Assembly (NCBI GenBank): GCA_002392945.1 | Contig: DGHZ01000018.1 | Location: 17,165 to 24,209, forward strand | Direction of reading: 5' to 3' | Length of the DNA: 7,045 nucleotides | DNA from: Caryophanales bacterium UBA3835 | GTDB lineage: Bacteria > Bacillota_I > Bacilli_A > RFN20 > CAG-826 | The notes under the pieces: generated by a model | Database searches by the model: none | The model's input: the letters and a program-made list of their open reading frames with translations, nothing else | What the model was told of the DNA's origin: nothing | Made by a program: the position numbers and the translations under genes | Shown: positions 1-6,196 of the stretch, in pieces | Layout: the number at the start of each line of letters is the position of its first letter | Position numbering within the stretch: the first letter of the stretch is position 1

Positions 1-38
1 TTTATTATATTATTCAGAAAGGAATTTATAAGATTTTT

Positions 39-1067
39 ATGGAAAAAACAAACAAAGTAATGAGAATCATTTTAAGTGTGGTAACGTTTGTTGCTATCGC
101 TTTAGCTATTATTGGTGTTTTGGCTTTACCACTTCAAGCAAAAATTGAAGCCGGCAAGGTTACTGCAAGCGCGAATATTTATGATTTTATTGACGGAATT
201 ATTCAAATGGCAAAAGCGCCTGGACCATATTCCGGAAGTCAAATCGCTTTACTTTTATTAACAATACTTGCTACTGTTTTCACCTTGGTGTTTGGCATTA
301 TCGCTATTGTCAAAGGCATTATTTTATTAGTGAAAACAATCAAAGGTATGTCTGGAAAGGGCGAAGTGAGCGCTTTATTAAAATCCTTATCAGGTTTTGG
401 TGTTATCATTATTGTTTACATTGGGCTTTTATTAGGGGTTATTTATGACAGAACAAGCGAAGTTGGTGGAATGACATTAGGTTCTGGTTCTGAAATGATG
501 CTTTCTAGCGGAATCATCGCTTTAGCTGTTGCTGGTGCTTATCATATCGCCAATAAAGACGAAGTTAAACTTGTTAACAAGTTATTAGGACTTGGTGCTG
601 CAACATTAATGGTCGTTGCTATTATCGTTGGATTAGCCGCCACAGTTTCTTATAATGATGGAAATTCTACAACTGGTTTATTCATAGTTATCCCTGCATT
701 AATTGGTTATACGGCAAGTGGATCAACTCCAGATACTGCAGTTGTATTCAGATTAATTCTTGCTCTCTTTGGCATGGTCATTATCCTTGTTTCACTTGGG
801 TTTGGCAAAAGTGTTATTACTAATGTATTCCGTGCAGAAAAAAAGGACGCTGACTATGAGAAATCCTCAATCGTTAAATCTGCGTTATTCTTCGGATTTA
901 GCGTTCTAGGTTTTGTTCTAATTGCTATTGGATTATCTGCTCCTGGATTTGGATATAGCATGGGTGCTGGCGCCATTGTCTCAATGGTCTTCGGTGCTGG
1001 AGCATTAGCTTTATCAATCGTTAACAAAGCTTTATTTAAAAAACCTGAAGCTCCAAAAGCTGAATAA
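39..1067 (+). CDS. Polytopic membrane protein of unknown function (342 aa)
   Basis: I do not recognise this protein. It is almost entirely hydrophobic, with about eight or nine likely membrane segments (near residues 7-30, 68-98, 119-136, 155-171, 182-203, 212-224, 234-255, 280-300 and 307-328). They are rich in Gly, Ala, Ile, Val and Leu and are joined by short loops. The two longer non-membrane stretches are residues 31-67 and 256-279 (the latter charged, KKDADYEKS). The protein ends in a short Lys/Pro/Ala/Glu tail (KKPEAPKAE), probably cytoplasmic. No catalytic or transport motif is visible. The start is supported by GAAAGGA at 17-23, although its spacing to the ATG (15 nt) is long, and a TATTAT at 8-13 could be its -10 box. 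A strong terminator follows the TAA, so it ends its transcription unit. The reading frame is secure; the role is open. Confidence 0.9.
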   Translation: MEKTNKVMRIILSVVTFVAIALAIIGVLALPLQAKIEAGKVTASANIYDFIDGIIQMAKAPGPYSGSQIALLLLTILATVFTLVFGIIAIVKGIILLVKTIKGMSGKGEVSALLKSLSGFGVIIIVYIGLLLGVIYDRTSEVGGMTLGSGSEMMLSSGIIALAVAGAYHIANKDEVKLVNKLLGLGAATLMVVAIIVGLAATVSYNDGNSTTGLFIVIPALIGYTASGSTPDTAVVFRLILALFGMVIILVSLGFGKSVITNVFRAEKKDADYEKSSIVKSALFFGFSVLGFVLIAIGLSAPGFGYSMGAGAIVSMVFGAGALALSIVNKALFKKPEAPKAE

Positions 1068-1085
1068 GTTATTACTTAACAAATT

Positions 1086-1122
1086 AAATAGCGGTGTTCT
1101 TCGTTGAAACCGCTATTTTTTA
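1086..1122 (+). terminator. Intrinsic terminator after the first membrane protein gene
   Basis: A perfect 10-bp stem, AAATAGCGGT (1086-1095) with ACCGCTATTT (1109-1118), is followed by a run of six T at 1116-1121. The stem can extend past a bulged G by TTC/GAA around the loop. It begins 18 bp after the stop codon of the upstream gene. The A-run on the 5' side also makes it plausible in the reverse direction. Confidence 0.9.
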
Positions 1123-1152
1123 TATATGTCAAAATATAGTTTTCCACATTAT

Positions 1153-1167
1153 TTGGACAGTGTCCAA
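1153..1167. promoter_or_regulatory. Perfect 15-bp palindrome, candidate operator
   Basis: TTGGACA-G-TGTCCAA is a perfect inverted repeat with 7-bp arms around one central base. If one T (1152) is bulged, the symmetry extends by TTA/TAA to about 10 bp on each side. It lies 65 bp before the start codon of the acidic micro-ORF and has no T-run on either side, so it is not a terminator. The two-fold symmetry suits a dimeric DNA-binding protein. A remnant mobile-element end is an alternative. I cannot name a matching regulator. Confidence 0.45.
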
Positions 1168-1202
1168 TAAATAATAAAAAGCGTTTTTTATATTAATATA
1201 AA

Positions 1203-1208
1203 TATAGT
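1203..1208 (+). promoter_or_regulatory. Possible -10 box for the acidic micro-ORF
   Basis: TATAGT lies 23 bp before the ATG at 1232, which would start transcription near 1215 and leave the GGGG ribosome binding site inside a short leader. The surrounding stretch 1189-1210 is almost pure A/T and includes the perfect palindrome TATATTAATATA (1189-1200). No convincing -35 hexamer sits 16-18 bp upstream, so the assignment is weak. Confidence 0.3.
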
Positions 1209-1231
1209 ATCCTTTCGGCATAGGGGTAATT

Positions 1232-1378
1232 ATGAATCTATATATAGGGCCTAATGACAAAGTGATGCATGATGACGAAGAAACTGTTGAATTAGTTGAA
1301 GTCATTGAAAACTATGATGGCTATTCCGATATCGATGATGTAGATGAAATAATTGATCTCGATGACTTATTATTCTAG
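1232..1378 (+). CDS. Small very acidic protein of unknown function (48 aa)
   Basis: This 48-codon ORF has its own signals. GGGG at 1223-1226 sits 5 nt before the ATG, an AT-rich promoter-like stretch lies upstream, and a strong terminator begins one base after the TAG stop. The previous gene also ends in a terminator, so this would be a single-gene transcript. The product has 17 Asp/Glu against one Lys and no Arg. After a short start (MNLYIGPNDK) come alternating acidic and aliphatic residues (TVELVEVIE, then DIDDVDEIIDLDDLLF), which could form an amphipathic helix. There is no signal peptide or membrane segment, so a cytoplasmic location is likely. Possible roles include a DNA mimic, an anti-factor or a partner-binding peptide, but none is demonstrated. 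I recognise no family, and a non-coding transcript of similar length is an alternative. Confidence 0.6.
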   Translation: MNLYIGPNDKVMHDDEETVELVEVIENYDGYSDIDDVDEIIDLDDLLF

Positions 1379-1410
1379 AAATAGCGAATTGTTCGCTATT
1401 TTTATTTATT
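1379..1410 (+). terminator. Intrinsic terminator directly after the acidic micro-ORF
   Basis: AAATAGCGAA (1379-1388) pairs with TTCGCTATTT (1392-1401) in a perfect 10-bp stem with a 3-nt loop, TTG, followed by a T-rich tail (TTTTTATTTATT). The hairpin starts at the base after the TAG stop. Its lower stem, AAATAGCG/CGCTATTT, is identical to that of the terminator at 1086-1122. Confidence 0.9.
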
Positions 1411-1418
1411 TAAAAATG

Positions 1419-1430
1419 TATTATCATTAT
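1419..1430 (+). promoter_or_regulatory. Possible promoter -10 region giving a very short or absent leader for the polymerase-like gene
   Basis: Only 24 bp separate the terminator tail from the ATG at 1435. Overlapping -10-like hexamers lie there: TATTAT (1419-1424) and TATCAT (1422-1427). Either would place the transcription start within a few bases of the ATG. No Shine-Dalgarno sequence and no good -35 box are visible, because the -35 position falls in the terminator. Read-through from upstream is the alternative. Confidence 0.35.
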
Positions 1431-1434
1431 TCAT

Positions 1435-2826
1435 ATGAATAAATTAAAGCTTCTTAATAGATATAGCGCTGCTGTAACATTTTTAGCATTTGAGTTTTTT
1501 GCTTTAATTGCTTTTAACTATAGTGGTAGCTTTGTTTTATTTGGGGCGTTATCTTTAGCGCTTTGTATTTTATTAATCTTATTTAATATCGGAGAAATTA
1601 AAAGTAAGGGATTATCCAATATTGCCTTATTCTTTATCCCTCTATTTTTATTTACTTTATTAACTGCGGTTGGTAATTATAACATTGGCCATACTAAAGC
1701 AGGAGATTTCTCTTGGGTAGAAACAGTCTTTATTCCATTAGGATTATTACCAATGGCCTTTAATGGATATTTATTAAGTATTGATAAGAATTTCAAACTT
1801 AAAACATTTATTATGGTCGTATTCTCTGCTTTAGCGGTTTACGTCCTTATAAACTTTGTTTATAACTTAATTAATTTTGGTGCATTCTACCCATTATTCT
1901 ATAAGAATTTCTATTTATATTATGATGGCATTAAGAGTGAAGTTCCTGTTAGTAAAATGGCTTATGTACTAGAGGGATTCAAATTTATTGAAGTGAAGAT
2001 GTCTCATTACGTCTTATATCCTTTATTATTATCCGCTAGTAGTGTAATGCTTTTATTCACTTCTCCCTTAAAGGAGAAAGGATATTTCTACTCCTTCTTA
2101 GTATTTACTGTTTTAGCAATCTTTGCTTTAACATTTGTTCCATCTACTTTATCTTTAGGTGGATTAGCCGCGGTGGCTATTCTTGTTCTTGTTATTTATT
2201 TAGGAAAAACATTCGTTAAAACAAGAACAGTTTTTAAATATATTCTAATTGCTTTAGTAGTTTTATTCTTAATAGGATATTTATTCTATGTGATTGTTGT
2301 GGCTACAGGTATCAGTAATTCCTTTACTGGAATATTAAATAGATTATTTGTAAGTAATAGATTCTCTGCGATTATCAATCCTAACTTGGAAGGTATTTTC
2401 TCTAGTGCGAAGTTCTTAGGATTTGCTTCTTGGCCAGTCACTTATTATCCATATTATGAAATTGCCTATCCAACTGGATTCTTTATCTTTGATACATTTA
2501 TGACTAGTGGTGTGATAGGAACAGTAGCGATCTTTGTCTTTATCTTCTTAGGCTTTGTTTCATTTAAGAAATACTTCTATTCTCATAAAGATGAATTTAA
2601 GTTACAGGCCACATTACTATTATTCTTAATAGTATTTGTCGCTTATAGCGCCTTCTTTAATGATGTTGACTACGCTCTTTATTATAAACTTTATAAACCA
2701 ATCTATTTGACCGCTCCATTTATGATTATGGTCTTTATGTTCTCTTATGTTATTTGTAAGACTAGAGTAGATGAAGTAAGTGTGGTTGAGGTTGAAGAAA
2801 ACAAGGAGGAAGTAACTAATGCATAA
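1435..2826 (+). CDS. Wzy/O-antigen ligase-like polytopic membrane protein (463 aa)
   Basis: This is probably a membrane enzyme that joins or transfers lipid-linked polysaccharide units at the outer face of the membrane. About 11-12 membrane segments are visible (near residues 11-29, 31-51, 61-80, 94-115, 122-147, 190-210, 217-236, 238-257, 268-291, 348-375, 392-408 and 421-441). Two longer loops lie at about 148-189 and 292-347. The second loop carries Arg303 and Arg309, then KFLGFAS and, entering the next helix, TGFFIFDTFMTSGVIGTVAIF. That layout resembles the 'LFG...HN.fl....e.GilG' region of O-antigen polymerases and ligases, but the usual His is absent. The tail (about 443-463) is rich in Val and Glu and probably cytoplasmic. 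The gene overlaps the downstream lipoprotein gene by 8 bp and its last codons contain that gene's ribosome binding site. It has no Shine-Dalgarno of its own. The family call rests on topology and a weak motif; another large membrane protein remains possible. Confidence 0.6.
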   Translation: MNKLKLLNRYSAAVTFLAFEFFALIAFNYSGSFVLFGALSLALCILLILFNIGEIKSKGLSNIALFFIPLFLFTLLTAVGNYNIGHTKAGDFSWVETVFIPLGLLPMAFNGYLLSIDKNFKLKTFIMVVFSALAVYVLINFVYNLINFGAFYPLFYKNFYLYYDGIKSEVPVSKMAYVLEGFKFIEVKMSHYVLYPLLLSASSVMLLFTSPLKEKGYFYSFLVFTVLAIFALTFVPSTLSLGGLAAVAILVLVIYLGKTFVKTRTVFKYILIALVVLFLIGYLFYVIVVATGISNSFTGILNRLFVSNRFSAIINPNLEGIFSSAKFLGFASWPVTYYPYYEIAYPTGFFIFDTFMTSGVIGTVAIFVFIFLGFVSFKKYFYSHKDEFKLQATLLLFLIVFVAYSAFFNDVDYALYYKLYKPIYLTAPFMIMVFMFSYVICKTRVDEVSVVEVEENKEEVTNA

Positions 2827-3736
2827 AAGACTTAAATATTTATTACTTTTGCCTTTAGTAGCGATTGTTTCTTGTGGTTATAGCACTTCTTATTTTGTTG
2901 AAGGCGACAAATATACTTCCGCTAACTTTAAAGAGAATTATTATAAGCACTGGGATGATGAATTAAAGAAATCAACCAAGTTTGATCCTTTAGACATCAC
3001 TAGTGAAGCCTATATTTATGATTATGGATATTTCCCATCAGCAGCCTTACCTGAATTTGGAATAATTGATCCAAACTACTTTGATAGCGAACCACTTGTT
3101 GAAGAATATGGTAAAGAATTTAAAATGGGAGCAGTAAATGACTCCTTTAGATATGGCTATCAATCTAAGTTATTTGATGGACAAATGGTTTGTGGTGCGC
3201 AAAATGGAATGGATGGCAAAGATGGTAGGCCTGACTACACATATCAAAAAGGCAGGGTGCAAACAGCCGAATCTGGATTCTCTATTAGATTTTCTAAAGA
3301 AAGTGATGAATTACATTATTTTGCAATGCAATTTAAAGCTTCTACTGATAATACAAGAAAATATTACACTGTTGGTGGAACTGAATATAAAAAGCATGAT
3401 GATAAGGATTTAAATCATAATTCTAGTATCGCCCTTACAATCACTTTATTCTTAAAGAATAACGAAGGAATCGTTGGTTATCCATTTACTATAAATGTTG
3501 ATTTTGATAACAAGACCACAAATGTAGGATCACATTACACTTTTGTGGCCTTTGATTTGACCAAATATAAAACAGATATGTTCTCCTTTACTAGATTAGT
3601 GGGTGTATCTGTAACATATAAAGTATTAAGCGATGAATTAATTGAGTATAACAAAGATATGGGTGTTGACATTAGTTATGACGACTACGCTTTATTCTTA
3701 TATGAATTATTCTTCCCTTATACAAGTTGGAACTAG
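2819..3736 (+). CDS. Tyrosine-rich surface lipoprotein of unknown function (305 aa)
   Basis: The N-terminus is a lipoprotein signal: MHKRLK, a hydrophobic run LLLLPLVAIV, and the lipobox IVSC with Cys19 as the expected lipidation site. The mature protein would be anchored on the outer face of the membrane. It is rich in Tyr (29 of 305 residues) and other aromatics. The second half alternates hydrophobic and polar residues like beta strands (GFSIRF at 153-158, YFAMQF at 167-172, SIALTITLFL at 203-212, PFTINVDF at 222-229, TFVAFDL at 241-247, VGVSVTYKVL at 261-270). A beta-sandwich or lectin-like domain is therefore plausible but unproven. Cys125 is the only other cysteine. AAGGAGG at 2803-2809, 9 nt before the ATG, fixes the start and lies inside the upstream polymerase-like gene, so the two are probably translationally coupled. 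The shared operon suggests it binds or presents the polymer handled there. I recognise no named family. Confidence 0.85.
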   Translation: MHKRLKYLLLLPLVAIVSCGYSTSYFVEGDKYTSANFKENYYKHWDDELKKSTKFDPLDITSEAYIYDYGYFPSAALPEFGIIDPNYFDSEPLVEEYGKEFKMGAVNDSFRYGYQSKLFDGQMVCGAQNGMDGKDGRPDYTYQKGRVQTAESGFSIRFSKESDELHYFAMQFKASTDNTRKYYTVGGTEYKKHDDKDLNHNSSIALTITLFLKNNEGIVGYPFTINVDFDNKTTNVGSHYTFVAFDLTKYKTDMFSFTRLVGVSVTYKVLSDELIEYNKDMGVDISYDDYALFLYELFFPYTSWN

Positions 3737-4638
3737 CGATATTTAGATATATCTAACCATTCACCCATTTCGTAGTCGCATTTATCATCATCTAAGATTA
3801 ATGTGCCTTTTGCAGGGGTGAAAGTCATTTCAGAAAAATAAATCTTTCCATTTATGTTATATAAGTCGACACGGACAAATGGGAATTTATCCGCTAAGGA
3901 TTCGGCAATCTTAACCATCTCATCAAAATTAGATGGTTTTTTTAATGGATAGTCGGTCTTTTTCCATCCGTTAAATTGAGATCCATCAAATGGGGTCCAA
4001 TCGATATAATAGTTATTATATCTAATATCAACTCCTCTAGAAGTAACGACATATAAATTTTTTGCTACTCCATTAAATACATGGATTTTATATTCAGTAG
4101 GAAGTTTATTATTTTCTAACATTAATTCTTCAATAATAATTTGAGGCTTGATTTTGGCATAGTGGAGTTCCACTGTTTTTTTGCCATAGTTTGTTTTAAG
4201 CCATTTATTGAATTTCTTTTTTAATTCTTCATAGTTGATTTTATTTTTATCATAGCAGATATAATTCATTGCACAACCATGAGAACATTTCATCGCAAAT
4301 TGATTTGGAAGTTTCGCAAAATCGATATCTTCAAATCTATCGAAAATTCCATAGATTTTGATTAAATTTTGCTCAAAACCCATCTCTTTTACATATTCTC
4401 TTACTCCTATACGACCTGCACATTTAGAGACCAAATCATCTTTTGGATAGACATATAAACGAAGATATTGGAGTTTTTCTGTATATCTATTTAAACCCTT
4501 CCAATCAAGTTTATGATGGGTGATATATTTATATTGATAAGAGATATAGGCTTTCTTAGAAACACATTTAACTAAGCCTCTAAAAGGAGAGACTAATGCG
4601 CGTTTAAATTTATTTTCTTTTAAGTTAGGATTAGCCAT
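3733..4638 (-). CDS. TupA-like ATP-grasp protein (301 aa)
   Basis: This is a soluble ATP-grasp enzyme of the TupA-like family (the ATPgrasp_TupA type), named after a teichuronopeptide synthesis protein. ATP-grasp enzymes join a carboxylate to an amine or similar group through an acyl-phosphate, so an amino acid or peptide ligation to a cell-surface polymer is the likely chemistry. Visible landmarks, in order: GVREYVKEMG (78-87), the nucleotide-binding strand and loop NQFAMKCSHGCAMN (112-125, Lys117), IIIEELM (167-173), YKIHVFNG (183-190), and the metal-binding C-terminal block FPFVRVDLYNINGKIYFSE (252-270) with Asp258 and Glu270, then MTFTPAKG. The residue order and length fit the family. It has no signal peptide. 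The start follows AAGGAGA (4655-4649) with a 10-nt spacer and overlaps the flippase gene by 8 bp. The exact substrate cannot be read from the sequence. The cysteine-rich loop (Cys118, Cys122, Cys128) is unusual. Confidence 0.88.
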   Translation of the reverse strand: MANPNLKENKFKRALVSPFRGLVKCVSKKAYISYQYKYITHHKLDWKGLNRYTEKLQYLRLYVYPKDDLVSKCAGRIGVREYVKEMGFEQNLIKIYGIFDRFEDIDFAKLPNQFAMKCSHGCAMNYICYDKNKINYEELKKKFNKWLKTNYGKKTVELHYAKIKPQIIIEELMLENNKLPTEYKIHVFNGVAKNLYVVTSRGVDIRYNNYYIDWTPFDGSQFNGWKKTDYPLKKPSNFDEMVKIAESLADKFPFVRVDLYNINGKIYFSEMTFTPAKGTLILDDDKCDYEMGEWLDISKYR

Positions 4639-6145
4639 TATTAACTTGTCTCCTTTTTCTTGAGAAAGAACTTACTAAGTCTTCTTTTAATAAAACTAAA
4701 ACACCTATATATATAATTGCGTCAATAAGGACAATCGCTACTAATTCAATAATATAACTTGTAGCTAGACTTAGTCCTTTACCTACTAATAAGTTATGCA
4801 TAGGATCTTTAATGATAAATGTCATCATAAGAATTAATGCAGCAGCGAGCAAAATCTTTAATGAATTAAAGTTAAAGACTGCTTTTGAGATCCATTTCCA
4901 AGTAACTGCTAGTAAATAAACTAAAATAAATAAGTCAGTAATAGCAGTACCAATAGCCACTCCAATAGCAGGTTTATCTTTAAAGATAACTGCACCAAAT
5001 ATAATTGATAAAGCAATATTAAGTATTGTGCCTCCAAGTAAAGCATAAAGATAATATTTCTCTTTCTTCATTGGGAGTAAAATCTGTCCGTAAATGATGT
5101 CGCTTATCGAATAAGTGACCATCATACTACAAAGGATGATTAATACTGCTGGAGCGTTAACATATCCTAAGCCTTCAGAAAAATCATAGTTACCAGATAT
5201 TAATGCGGTAATAGGAGAGGCTAACATTGTCATAGTCGCAATAGCAGGTAAAACAATGAATAGACAAATATTTACTGAATACTTATTTAGTCTATTAAAG
5301 TATTTTTTATCTTCTTGTGCATAACATATAGCGGCTCGAGGAATAAAAACCGTACTTAATGCAGTAATAATACCAATAATAATATCAATACCCTTCACTC
5401 CTACAGAATAAGAAGCAACTTCACCTTTACCTTTATCAATGAAACCTAAAATAAAGGTATCAGTTTGATTATAGAAAGAAATAATTAAGGTAATGGAGAA
5501 TAGAATAAGTAATGGTTTAATATATTGTTTAAACTCATAAGGCATCGTTTTCTTATAGGAAATATATTTCCTAGAATATAGTAAGTTCGCTACTGTGGTT
5601 ACTAAAGTAACAGAAGCGGTAATTAAAGCGTAGATATATATATCACTTGGGTTAGTAACAAAGATAATGATTAATAATGTTGATAAAGCAAGCACTATAA
5701 TACTTCTAACAGACATATAGAACTGTTTTTCTAAAGCGATAAATAGCCATTCAAAAGAGAACGCCCCTGAAAGAAAGTTAATGGATAAGAGGAAGATAAC
5801 TTCGTTATTATTTTTTAAATCTGGAACAGTAAAAACTAAAGAACACATAAAGCCAAACGATAATAAAGTGGCAATCATTTGAATTAAGAAGAATGTTTGA
5901 ACTTTATTAGATAACTTCTCTTTATCGTCTTTTACTTTGACACATTCTCTAATAGCAAGATTAGGAACGCCGACCTTAGCTAATACCAAGAAATATAAAA
6001 CGAAAGTATTGCACCAAGTATAAATACCAACTTGAGCAGATCCTAAATAACGACATACCCATGGGAATGTCATGAAAGATAATATCGTCAACACTAAAGT
6101 ACGAGAGATATTAATGATGACGTTAGTACGTGTACGATCGTTCAT
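4631..6145 (-). CDS. Wzx-type polysaccharide flippase (504 aa)
   Basis: This is a membrane transporter of the polysaccharide biosynthesis/oligosaccharide flippase family (MOP superfamily). Such proteins turn lipid-linked sugar units from the inner to the outer face of the membrane. Family-typical blocks are FPWVCRYLGSAQVGIYTW (27-44), GVPNLAIRE (59-67), FEWLFIALEKQFYMSVRS (131-148), and NQTDTFILGF (226-235) followed by GEVASYSVGVKG (241-252). Multiple hydrophobic helices run throughout, and the length is normal for the family. It is the first gene of a two-gene operon with the TupA-like gene, whose ribosome binding site lies in its last codons (RKRRQVNNG tail). Its start has no Shine-Dalgarno; a TATAAT box ends only 7 bp before the ATG, suggesting a leaderless transcript. 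The transported substrate is unknown. The flippase call is strong; subgroup assignment would need a tree. Confidence 0.93.
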   Translation of the reverse strand: MNDRTRTNVIINISRTLVLTILSFMTFPWVCRYLGSAQVGIYTWCNTFVLYFLVLAKVGVPNLAIRECVKVKDDKEKLSNKVQTFFLIQMIATLLSFGFMCSLVFTVPDLKNNNEVIFLLSINFLSGAFSFEWLFIALEKQFYMSVRSIIVLALSTLLIIIFVTNPSDIYIYALITASVTLVTTVANLLYSRKYISYKKTMPYEFKQYIKPLLILFSITLIISFYNQTDTFILGFIDKGKGEVASYSVGVKGIDIIIGIITALSTVFIPRAAICYAQEDKKYFNRLNKYSVNICLFIVLPAIATMTMLASPITALISGNYDFSEGLGYVNAPAVLIILCSMMVTYSISDIIYGQILLPMKKEKYYLYALLGGTILNIALSIIFGAVIFKDKPAIGVAIGTAITDLFILVYLLAVTWKWISKAVFNFNSLKILLAAALILMMTFIIKDPMHNLLVGKGLSLATSYIIELVAIVLIDAIIYIGVLVLLKEDLVSSFSRKRRQVNNG

Positions 6146-6152
6146 GTGTTCT

Positions 6153-6181
6153 ATTATAAACTTGATACTATGAGTTTTGAA
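6153..6181 (-). promoter_or_regulatory. Promoter of the flippase operon, predicted leaderless
   Basis: Read on the minus strand, TTCAAA (6181-6176), a 17-bp spacer and a perfect TATAAT (6158-6153) form a sigma-70/SigA-type promoter. The -10 box ends 7 bp before the ATG at 6145, so transcription should begin at or within a base or two of the start codon. No ribosome binding site fits between them. Confidence 0.75.
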
Positions 6182-6196
6182 AATAAATTTTTCAAA
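6176..6196. repeat. Inverted repeat spanning the two divergent -35 boxes
   Basis: TTTGAAAA (6176-6183) and TTTTCAAA (6189-6196) are perfect 8-bp inverted arms separated by TAAAT. Each arm contains the -35 hexamer of one divergent promoter. The symmetry may simply reflect two identical -35 boxes placed back to back, or it may be an operator that controls both promoters at once. It does not look like the usual Zur, Fur or MntR sites. Confidence 0.6.

Noticed and set aside
1140..1148. TTTTCCACA, one mismatch from a DnaA box, next to AT-rich DNA
   Set aside because: A single box with no cluster, and no dnaA, dnaN or other origin gene nearby; expected by chance in AT-rich sequence.
1211..1226. 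CCTT-loop-AGGG pairing that could hide the micro-ORF ribosome site
   Set aside because: Only four pairs including a wobble; too weak to call a riboswitch or thermosensor.
2066..2083. Small hairpin TTCTCC-CTTAAA-GGAGAA inside the polymerase-like gene
   Set aside because: Six-bp stem in the middle of a coding region, without a T-run or any regulatory context.
3138..3413. 91-codon open frame on the plus strand inside the lipoprotein gene
   Set aside because: It lies in another frame of a well-supported gene, has no ribosome binding site of its own, and its composition looks like out-of-frame translation.
3743..3756. 14-bp palindrome TTAGATATATCTAA at the convergent junction, considered as a shared terminator
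   Set aside because: It would give only a 5-bp A/T-rich stem without a following T-run, and it encodes conserved-looking C-terminal residues of the ATP-grasp protein.
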